From the NCBI RefSeq assembly GCF_014467285.1, contig NZ_NKHR01000020.1, positions 1 through 64,000 on the forward strand: a DNA stretch of 64,000 nt. The letters run 5' to 3'. The notes under the pieces were generated by a model, which saw nothing but the letters and a program-made list of their open reading frames with translations, was not told the DNA's origin and made no database searches. Shown here one piece after another: positions 1 to 7,973 of the stretch (position 1 is its first letter; each line of letters begins with the position of its first letter). This stretch comes from Xenorhabdus sp014467285 (GTDB lineage: Bacteria; Pseudomonadota; Gammaproteobacteria; Enterobacterales; Enterobacteriaceae). The position numbers were made by a program, and so were the translations under genes.

Positions 1-1153
1 CATAGACAGCGGTTTTCAGGTAGGAAAGCGTGAAGCTGCCACGGGTACGCTCCTGCAACAGGATTTTGTCCGCCAGTTGCTGAAGCTGGTCACGGGTGGT
101 ATGCCAGCTGCCTTTCAGGGGCACGCTGTCAATACGCGCGGCCATCTCCTGCTCCCACTGGCGGGGAATGTGCCGCTGGCTTGGCGACATAGGCCAGTGT
201 TGCTCAGCCGTGCCTTTCAGGATGCGGGCGGCTTCCCACGTTGCCAGCGCGGGGGTTTCAGCTAACCGGTCCAGCTGGCTCTGATACTGTTCCAGTGTGG
301 GCTGGTACAGCCATGCCAGCCGGGCGCCGGCGGGCTGGGCGGTGATGGCGTTGAGTTGTTGTTGCAGCGGTTTGTAGAACAGCATCCCGCTGCCCACCAA
401 CACCAGTAACCCCAACAAAGCACCGAGGCCAAACCCTTGCCATGCGCTTAAACCTGCCGGCGGGGGTTCAGGAAATTGCACCCGCACCCGCGGGGGGTGA
501 TCGGCCACGGGCGGGCGGTCAGTGCGCGGTGGCGGCGGCGCTGTTTCCGGTTCGGTCTCCGATTGTTGGGACAGGTAGACTAAAGGCGGCATCTGTACGG
601 GTTGTGCCGCCGGTTTGGCGGCCTGCCGGGGTTTTTCCAGCTTTTTCGCCGCGTTCTGGAAGAACCACAAGAGGTTCTCGACACGCGGCAGGCGTTTCAG
701 GTCAGATTGCTGTAACCGGTCGATAATCAGCTGGAGTGCCCGTTCGGCACGGTAAATCATCCGCAGGTCACCGGCGGCAAAATCCAGCTGACGTAACACA
801 CTGCCGGTACGGGTGTGGAACCACTCCAGTAAGTCAGTACGTACTTGCGGCTGAGGGGGCCACAGTGTGTCCCACTCACTGACGATAACCCCGGCCAGCA
901 GTTCACAGCCTTCGGTGAAACCCGCCAGCCCGTTCAGCTGCATCCGCGCCAGGGTGTAGTAAATTGCCGTCTGCAAATCGACGCCGTTGGTTTTGAATAG
1001 CGTCAGGGACAGGGATTCCACCAGCGGCCAGTTGACTTCCGGTTGGGCCGGATGGCTGGTTTTGTTGATTTCATCGCGAATAACGGCGAATTCCGGCAGG
1101 TTCAGCGGACTGCCGCCCGCCCGGATGATAAGATTTTCAGGGTGTCCGCTCAT
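1..1153 (-). CDS. VasL/TagA-like T6SS protein (ImpA_N domain, membrane segment), cut by window edge
   Basis: The minus-strand frame opens at an ATG at 1153, preceded by AAGGAG, and stays open to base 1, giving about 384 residues without a stop. The first ~120 residues resemble the ImpA_N domain shared by TssA proteins. A Pro/Arg-rich linker follows, and then one hydrophobic segment at about residues 237-260 (GALLGLLVLVG core). After it comes a soluble region rich in Gln, Trp and Glu, like the VasL family. Proteins with this layout (TagA or long TssA variants) are known to act at the far end of the contractile sheath. It is the last gene visible in the T6SS run, lying 65 bases beyond tssM with a terminator between them. 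Base composition is visibly richer in G+C than the rest of the window. The C-terminus is outside the window, so the exact subfamily cannot be fixed. Confidence 0.85.
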   Translation of the reverse strand, partial: MSGHPENLIIRAGGSPLNLPEFAVIRDEINKTSHPAQPEVNWPLVESLSLTLFKTNGVDLQTAIYYTLARMQLNGLAGFTEGCELLAGVIVSEWDTLWPPQPQVRTDLLEWFHTRTGSVLRQLDFAAGDLRMIYRAERALQLIIDRLQQSDLKRLPRVENLLWFFQNAAKKLEKPRQAAKPAAQPVQMPPLVYLSQQSETEPETAPPPPRTDRPPVADHPPRVRVQFPEPPPAGLSAWQGFGLGALLGLLVLVGSGMLFYKPLQQQLNAITAQPAGARLAWLYQPTLEQYQSQLDRLAETPALATWEAARILKGTAEQHWPMSPSQRHIPRQWEQEMAARIDSVPLKGSWHTTRDQLQQLADKILLQERTRGSFTLSYLKTAVY

Positions 1154-1171
1154 ATTCTCGCATTTCTCCTT

Positions 1172-1198
1172 AAAAAAACCCCTGCCCGAAGGCAGGGG
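1172..1198 (-). terminator. Rho-independent terminator after tssM
   Basis: A perfect 8-bp stem, CCCCTGCC/GGCAGGGG, closes a TTCG loop on the minus strand and is followed directly by seven T residues. It sits 20 bases past the tssM stop and just before the ribosome binding site of the next gene, so it may limit transcription into the VasL/TagA-like gene. Confidence 0.85.
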
Positions 1199-1218
1199 CG
1201 GGACAGAAGGTCTTCACC

Positions 1219-4200
1219 TCAATAGAGGGTGTCCGGCAGTTTGAACTGGCTGAACAGCCCGCCCGCAAAGGGGTTGTCCGATTCGTCTACGTAGATGCGG
1301 TAGGTCATTTCGCCCCCGTCCACATTGAAACGCACGTCAAAGAAGCCCGGCTGGACGTTGGTCAGTTTGCCGCTGTTGATCAGTCTCAACTGTGCCCACG
1401 GCCCCGTGAAGCTGATGGCGCGCGGTGCCTGATTGCTTCTGTCCGGCATCAGGGTCAGCTTGCTTTCTGTCCCGGCCCGCATGGAGTTCGGCCAGACCAG
1501 ATGCGCCACATTGCTGCGGCCGTGAGCGTAATCCACCAGTTGGCCGTCGAGGTTCAGCAAGGCGCGGCGTTTGTTGCCGGTCAGGCTGACCGGTTCGATG
1601 GCAAACTGCGTGCCGAGGCCGTTTTGTGGGGTGAAGAAAGTGGTACGGATACGATCGGCCGTTTCCAACTGTTTCATCACATCCGGGCGGATCAGTATCT
1701 TGCCGTCAGTGCCCATGGTCAGGCCATTATCCACAAACGGTTTCAGGCTCTGCTGGTAGAAGACATCCAATGTGCCGCCCGGGCGGAAGAAGCGCTCAAA
1801 CTCACTCAACGGCACTTCTTCGCGGGCGTCAGGATTGAATGGATAGCGGCCCGCCAGATAGGTTTTGTACTGCTTGACCACGGAGTCATTCCATTCCACT
1901 TCCAGCGACCGTATCGCTTCCATCATCACCACACGCCACGCCTGTTCAGCCAGCTCACCCACCCAACGGTTCAGCGGCTCCGGCAAGGTTTTCGCCATCT
2001 GCTGCACTTCAAAAATGGCATCACTGTTGTTCTTGTCCAGACGCATCTGAACCGCTTGCAGGGCGGCTTTGCCCGGTACCGGCGAGTTCTGGATCGCCAG
2101 CAGGTAACGGTGCAATGCTGTCAGTTTCTGGTAGACACTTTGCAGCGTGCTGCCCTTATCACCGCGTTCAACCAGCACCCCGGTTTCCGGTGCAAAGTCA
2201 TGGCTGATGCGGTTTAACAACTGATAATCCGACTGCGCCAGCAAAGCCTCTTTTTCCTTTTGACTCAGCGAATTACCCACCATCGGCGGGTTGGTATTAT
2301 CGCTCAGGATTTGCAGTGCCCGCTTGACAGGCTGCTCACCACTGATCACCTGTTCGATAGCACTGATGGCTTGCGGCAGATCATCAAAGTCACGTATTTC
2401 GAGGTTATTCATCGCCGCCCGCCAGGTGGCGGTGTACTCGGCCAAATACAGTTCATTGATCTCGTTCTGGATCCGCTCCTGATCTTTTTCACTGTACTGG
2501 TCATGATGCGGTGACAACCCGGCCTCATTGGCTTTCTCTTGATTATTCTTGGTGATGTTCAACACCCAGCTATCCATCTCGGTCAGTTTCGTCAACTCGT
2601 CTTTCTGCCGGACGAAATAATCCATCAGGCCGTGACGGGTCAGTAACTGCGGGATCACCAACCGTTTTTCGTTGCTGGCAATAAACACGTCATCAAAGCT
2701 CGGGCCAATCTGGTCACGCAGGTTGATCGGCGCGGACAGGANNNNNNNNNNNNNNNNNNNNNNNNNNNNNNNNNNNNNNNNNNNNNNNNNNNNNNNNNNN
2801 NNNNNNNNNNNNNNNNNNNNNNNNNNNNNNNNNNNNNNNNNAAATAATCCATCAGGCCGTGACGGGTCAGTAACTGCGGGATCACCAACCGTTTTTCGTT
2901 GCTGGCAATAAACACGTCATCAAAGCTCGGGCCAATCTGGTCACGCAGGTTGATCGGCGCGGACAGGATATCCTGTGCCCTGATACGCAGGTTCTGGTAA
3001 ACCCGTTGTTTGACGGAGAGGGCTTTCAGCTCCTGCTGGGCCTGCCGCATCGGCTTAACAAACGGGGCGAAACGATCGATGGCGCCCTGATCGCCTTTAT
3101 CCCTCTTCTCTTTCCAGTCGGTCGTATCCAGGGCGTAATCCAGATGAGTCAGCAACGCTTCCTGTACATTACGCTGGCCATGGAACGCTTTACTCCAGCG
3201 CTCACGCATGTACTGCTCTACCAGCCCATTATTACGTTTGCTTTTATCTTCCATCATGCGCATCACCCGCAGGATTTCGAGTTTTTCCTCACTGCCTGCC
3301 GGTGCGTTATTCAGATCATCCAGCAACCCTTTCATCAGGGATGGCAGGAAACGCTGTTCCAGCAGTTCCACGTAAGTGCTTTCCACCCGTTGCCCAACGC
3401 TGCTGCCCTGATACAACGCCATGTCAGTCAGGAAAGATTTGTTTTCACGGTGGTTGCCGTAAGCCAGAGTTGCGTCACGGATCGGGTTCAACTGTGACAA
3501 CTGGAGGTTACCGTAGCGGTCATCGCCTTGCGGCGGGGGAATGGACAGGAAGTTTTTCGCCTGTGCCAAGACTTCTTCACCCGCCCGGTAGTTTTTCTGG
3601 TAGAAATAATGCCAGCCGCCCCACATCGCCATGATGACCAGTGCGCTCACGGTGGAGAAGGTATACAACTGGCGGCGGTTACGGCTCAGCCAGATACGGT
3701 TTTCAGCCGCCAGATTCGGCTCTGCCAGTAAAACATCTTCAAACAAGGATTGGGTAAAGTACGGCAGGGTGTCGCCCGCCGGCCAGGTAGGGAATGCCTG
3801 CGAGCCCAGATGATACTGAGCCGAAGCGGATTGGGTGAACAGGTCGTCCATCTGTCCTACCTGATGCGCCGAGGTCAGATAAACCCCGCGCAGGGTCGGG
3901 CGATGGTGTTCGTCGTTATACAAAATGTCATCCAACATCTGGACGATATAGCTGTATAAGCCCTGAATCTGACGGGTGAAACTGAACAGGGCGCTGCGCT
4001 GGTTGGCATCCACATTGTTCAGCATCATGTCTGGCATGGCCGTGTTCAGGTTGTTCATCCACTGCTTCCAGAACTGTTCCAGCTCACTGCGCCACGCTTT
4101 TTCATCACGGTTATTCAGGCTGAATGTCACACCGAGAATCTCGTCACGCAGCTTGCGATCCAGTGACTGGTACATCGCTTCAAAGCCGTACAGCAGGTCA

Positions 4201-5054
4201 ATTTTGGTCATGACCAGATAGAGCGGCAACTGACTGTGGAAAGTCAGGCGAATGTCTTGTAAACGCTGGTGAATTTCCCGCACGTAACGTTCACGCTGCT
4301 CGCGGCTGTCCGTCAGCAGGCGCAGGGTATCGACGGTCAGAATAATCCCGTTGAGTGGCTGGCGCTGACGGTTTTCGGTCAGCCAGTTCAGCAACGCTTC
4401 CCACAGGCGGCTGTTGATTTGTGGCTTGTCGCTGTTAAGCGGGACGGGCTGGTCAATCAACTGGCCTTTCGGATCGATGATGACCGCTTTTTCTCCCAAC
4501 CAGCAACGCAGCATCAGAGGAATGTCTCCATCCTGACGCAGATATTCCGGTGCCGCGATTTCGGATAGCTTATAGCCTTCCTTAATCAGTGAGGTTTTAC
4601 CGCTCTTCTGGCTACCGACCACCATGTACCACGGACGTTCGTACAAGTAATTGTACGAATCCAGGTGGCGTTGCAATTGGGATTTCCAGTGGTCGAGGTA
4701 GCGATCCTGATGTTCAATATCTACCCGAACCGGATCTACCACTTTCAGTTCAACGTCAAGATTGAGTTTTTCCAGTGTCCGCAAGCGACGCCACGCTTTC
4801 ATGCCAATCCAGAACAGCACCATCATGATGATGATGGCGGTTGCCAGCCAGCGGGCCGCGAGGCTTTCCAGCGGATAGTCATTGCGGATTTGCCATTCAG
4901 GCCCCCACCACCAAACTGCTATCAGGAGCAGGCAGGGGATAAGCGCCAGAATCAGTGCCATCGTAGCCTTGAGACGTGGCAACGACTTAAACTTCGACAG
5001 CGCCGGTAAGGCCGATTTCAAAGGTGCCAAAGATGACAAAGAGGGCCATTTCAT
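1219..5054 (-). CDS. tssM: T6SS membrane complex protein TssM (IcmF), interrupted by assembly gap
   Basis: TssM forms the trans-envelope core of the type VI secretion system with TssL and TssJ. Two N-terminal membrane segments lie at about residues 30-50 and 68-85. A Walker A motif (GSQKSGKTS) is at residues 147-155, and a third membrane segment near residue 460 leads into the large periplasmic domain. The frame is cut by 100 N at 2742-2841, and the 127 bases on the left of the gap are repeated exactly on its right. Deleting the N run and one copy (227 bases) leaves 3609 bases, a single frame of 1202 residues, the usual size for TssM. The stretch reading VFIASNEKRL then occurs once. The start overlaps the end of tssA by 4 bases. 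I infer an intact gene. Confidence 0.93.
2615..2968. repeat. Exact 127-base direct duplication flanking the gap (artefact)
   Basis: Bases 2615-2741 and 2842-2968 read the same at every position, from AAATAATCCATC to GCGGACAGGA. The unit is 127 bases, a common largest k-mer setting in short-read assembly. Two contigs sharing a k-mer end, joined with 100 N instead of being merged, would give this pattern. The flanks are ordinary tssM coding sequence. Confidence 0.95.
2742..2841. other. Assembly gap of exactly 100 N
   Basis: One hundred unresolved bases inside tssM. The round length suggests a placeholder of unknown size inserted by scaffolding software rather than a measured gap. Confidence 0.98.
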
Positions 5055-6496
5055 GGGTTAACGCTCCTGTTTGAAGCTGTATCCTTAGAGAAGGAAGGAA
5101 GTTTTTCAGCCAGTGAAGCCAGTAGGCCGGGTTCCCATTGAGTGAGTAACATGTGTTGTCCAGTGTGTAACAAGTTCCGGTAATGCTGTTGAGCCAGCGC
5201 TGTCATGCCTGCTTCTTCAAGCAATTGGGCATTGAGCAATTGGCCGTAGAATTGATCCCGTGGCTCGGTAAGCTGTTGCTGGTGTTCTTCCAACATTTTC
5301 AGGGCCGCTTCTAATCCCTGTTGCTGGAAACACTGCCAGATAGCTTCCTGATCAGCAGAAACGGAACCGTTGCCCGTTGTCGTTGGTTCAGGTGTGAGCC
5401 AGTTGAGGGTTTCTGGAGAAATAAACGGACTCATGTCGGAAAAACTTAAGGTTTTCAACACAGGTAACCGTTCCAGAAAAGCGTTCAGTTCGTCACGAAT
5501 GGCCAGCGCGACGTTCACATAACCCAATTGTGCTGCCGCCTGTGCAGCAATGACATGCCCATCCAGCCAATAAGGTGCCAGCGTCAGGCTTTGCTCAATT
5601 TGCCGGAGCAATTTGTTGTCCGCCGTCGGCAATCGCGCCAGATAATCGGCTGTGCGATCCGCAGAGGTCGGTGCCAACGGGGTTTTGCCTGTCGCATTCG
5701 CCATGGGCGCCGTGGTAATGGTGTGCCAAACAGCGTGGCGACGCAGGGAGTAACCAATGGGCGATTCGGGGTGCCGTTCACACAGTAAGTCGGCTACCGT
5801 CAGCAGGGTCTGCTTCCACGCTTTTTCGCTTGAGCTGTTGACGTCCACTTCTGGCATCGGCGCCGCTTCGTAGGTCTGGGATGCGGGTTCCCCAGATTCC
5901 ACTGTGGATGCCGGCGTAGTCGCTACCGGAGCCGATTTGGGTGCAGTAGGTACGGTTTCCGGCTGACGGTTATAACGAATACGCAGTTGATCAACTTCTT
6001 TAGCAAGTTCCGGTTCATTGGCATGCCAGCATTGAGCCAAGTGTGCAAACGCACCTTGTGCATCATCCCGTTCATTTTTGCTCGCCTGTTCAATGAAACT
6101 GCCTTGCGCGGACTCAAAACGCTTGAGTACCTGCTGCGCCAACCGACGCTTTATCAGCGGCTTGGCTGGCCACGCCTTTTCCCAGTAGTTTTTGACATAT
6201 TCGGCCAATAATTCCAGGGCGAGGATCAACTCAGCAGCATTGCCGGCATGTTGCAAAGTACGCAACAGATGCACCATCAACCGAAAATCCTTGCAGTTTT
6301 CACTCAGCAGTTGCAATGCCTGCCGCTGGATCTCTTCAATATCCAACGAACTGTGCGACAGCGAGCCAAATTTGATCATTTCGCCGTCAATGTATTCCCA
6401 TGAAGGTTCACCATCTCCCAGCGCTTTGCCAATCTGTTCATCGGACAAAGGCGCCAACAGAGAGCCGAACCAGTCAAATTGTGTTCTGATGTCCAT
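5051..6496 (-). CDS. tssA: T6SS protein TssA
   Basis: TssA primes and caps assembly of the T6SS sheath and tube at the baseplate. The N-terminal ~120 residues match the ImpA_N domain (SWEYIDGEMIKFGSL region), followed by a variable linker rich in Pro, Ser and Thr and a helical VasJ-like C-terminal half. I chose the ATG at 6496 (MDIRTQ), five bases after the stop of tagO. A TTG 18 bases upstream is in frame but would overlap tagO. Length is 481 residues. The 3' end overlaps the tssM start by 4 bases, so the two are translationally coupled. It has no membrane segment, unlike the VasL/TagA-like gene at the left edge, which shares the N-terminal domain. Confidence 0.9.
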   Translation of the reverse strand: MDIRTQFDWFGSLLAPLSDEQIGKALGDGEPSWEYIDGEMIKFGSLSHSSLDIEEIQRQALQLLSENCKDFRLMVHLLRTLQHAGNAAELILALELLAEYVKNYWEKAWPAKPLIKRRLAQQVLKRFESAQGSFIEQASKNERDDAQGAFAHLAQCWHANEPELAKEVDQLRIRYNRQPETVPTAPKSAPVATTPASTVESGEPASQTYEAAPMPEVDVNSSSEKAWKQTLLTVADLLCERHPESPIGYSLRRHAVWHTITTAPMANATGKTPLAPTSADRTADYLARLPTADNKLLRQIEQSLTLAPYWLDGHVIAAQAAAQLGYVNVALAIRDELNAFLERLPVLKTLSFSDMSPFISPETLNWLTPEPTTTGNGSVSADQEAIWQCFQQQGLEAALKMLEEHQQQLTEPRDQFYGQLLNAQLLEEAGMTALAQQHYRNLLHTGQHMLLTQWEPGLLASLAEKLPSFSKDTASNRSVNP

Positions 6497-6501
6497 GTCG
6501 A

Positions 6502-7170
6502 TTACCAACGGCAAGCAGCACGCAATGGCTTCGCTGCCTGCTCCAACTGAGAAATGTTAAAGGTGATCTGATGACCATTACTGCCCGTAATGGTCATCCG
6601 TTCGCTGTTCATCAGGCGCTTGATTTCCTCAATGCCCGGTAAGCCACGGCTGGATTCCCATAAGTAACCGTGTTCGCGTACAAACCATTCAGTTCGGTAC
6701 TCGGTTTTATCTGTTGTCACCGTGACAACTCCGGATTCCGCGGCTTTAGGCAGTGCCACCTGCAAACGGGTGATACTGTCAATACAGCTCAGCATTAATA
6801 CAGGACGTGGAGGTGCTACCCCAATCGCGGGCGTGGTCAGAATAATCGGTGCCTCGCCGTTCTCTCCCTGCTTTACAATGAAATCAGTGGAGTAATCGGT
6901 ACGTTTCATCTCCTGTTCCATCGCCTGCCGCCATAAAAATCCCATATTTTCGATAGGAATTTGTACAGTTTTGAACTTGAGGTTATTCAACGCACTGTCA
7001 TAACATGCCAGCCGAATAAGAGGAGACGGCTCAAAACGGCAGTTATACAGTTCATCTAAATTTTGTTCTTCCTTTACCGCGACGGCTTCCTTTGGTTCTA
7101 CCACCGCCGCAAGCTTTGGGTTCCCTGCCAATGACGCGAGTAATGAACTGATAATTAAAACAATATTCAT
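6502..7170 (-). CDS. tagO: T6SS-associated protein TagO (VasI)
   Basis: This 222-residue protein belongs to the VasI/TagO family, found in many T6SS clusters. It begins with a hydrophobic N-terminus (IVLIISSLLASLAG) that is probably a signal peptide or anchor. Two cysteines sit in a short motif at about residues 43-57 (CRFEPSP...RLACYD), the family hallmark. The C-terminal half is predicted beta-rich. The start codon overlaps the stop of the VasH-like gene by 4 bases, and tssA follows 5 bases later. The function in the family is poorly defined; in Vibrio VasI is needed for secretion. Confidence 0.85.
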   Translation of the reverse strand: MNIVLIISSLLASLAGNPKLAAVVEPKEAVAVKEEQNLDELYNCRFEPSPLIRLACYDSALNNLKFKTVQIPIENMGFLWRQAMEQEMKRTDYSTDFIVKQGENGEAPIILTTPAIGVAPPRPVLMLSCIDSITRLQVALPKAAESGVVTVTTDKTEYRTEWFVREHGYLWESSRGLPGIEEIKRLMNSERMTITGSNGHQITFNISQLEQAAKPLRAACRW

Positions 7171-7973
7171 AATCTACACCCGTATTTAGCCAGTTTGTAA
7201 ACCAACGTCCGCTGGGCAATGCCTAAGCTTTGCGCAATCAATCGGGTGTCGTTACCAAACTGACGCTGACGTTGAACCAACACGGCGCTTTCAAATTCTT
7301 CTATGGCCTTTGGCAGATTATCGATATGACTGTAATCCACGGAGATACTGCTGACTGCCGCTGGGTTTTTCGATTCACTCAGGGAAGCAAGCAGTTCATC
7401 CAATTGTTTTTCTTTCTGGCGTTGAACCTGAAATACCTGACGAATTTGGCGTAACTGTCCACGCAGTTGTTCGAGTTCCTGCAATTTTTTCAGGCGATGC
7501 TGCATAACATGGCAATAAATGCCGAACATGTTTTCATTGTTGGTGAAATGGTTGACATTTTCGGCAAATATGGCGATTACACCGCAAGCCTGTCCGTTGC
7601 AGTCAAACAGGGGAATGCCGTACAACCCACAGTTATGCGGTAACTCTGCAATAAATGTACGGAAGTAGGGATCATCAATACGCGCCCCGTGATTAAGGGA
7701 ATCCCAGATCGTTGGGGTTCCCTTGCGCAATACTTGTATCAACGGATTATTGACGTCATCGATAGCCACATGCAGCCGACGTGAATTGGTCTGCTGAGGT
7801 TCCGGCAGGTTGTAACTTTCCAGCCTGTTTTCAGTGATGTTGAGCAGGAAAACCAACAGGGCATCAAAACGCGAGCTATGGCTGACCTGCAAAACCTGCA
7901 AAAAATGGTCAACCAGTTGTTCTATAGTGTCATATTCCAATAACGCTAACGCGCTTTTCAGCCGCTGTTTCAT
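7167..7973 (-). CDS. VasH-like T6SS regulator lacking the AAA+ domain
   Basis: The 268-residue protein has a GAF-like N-terminal sensor region (about residues 20-160), a short coiled-coil (about 160-200), and a C-terminal Fis-type helix-turn-helix (about 220-266, ending in TLVYKLAKYG). VasH proteins are bacterial enhancer-binding activators of sigma-54 promoters and carry an AAA+ ATPase with a GAFTGA loop between these parts. None of that domain is present: there is no Walker A and no GAFTGA. It therefore cannot remodel sigma-54 polymerase alone; it may act as a plain DNA-binding regulator or modulate another activator. The start overlaps the clpV stop by one base (TAATG) and the end overlaps tagO by 4 bases. 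Confidence 0.85.
   Translation of the reverse strand: MKQRLKSALALLEYDTIEQLVDHFLQVLQVSHSSRFDALLVFLLNITENRLESYNLPEPQQTNSRRLHVAIDDVNNPLIQVLRKGTPTIWDSLNHGARIDDPYFRTFIAELPHNCGLYGIPLFDCNGQACGVIAIFAENVNHFTNNENMFGIYCHVMQHRLKKLQELEQLRGQLRQIRQVFQVQRQKEKQLDELLASLSESKNPAAVSSISVDYSHIDNLPKAIEEFESAVLVQRQRQFGNDTRLIAQSLGIAQRTLVYKLAKYGCRL

Noticed and set aside
1501..2217. A 238-codon open frame on the plus strand inside tssM
   Set aside because: It lies fully antisense to a conserved T6SS gene, has no ribosome site and reads as low-complexity His/Arg/Gln-rich sequence. It is a shadow of tssM codon structure.
2655..2688. tssM as two separate genes or a pseudogene
   Set aside because: The break is an N gap with a 127-base exact duplication; collapsing it restores one full-length frame.
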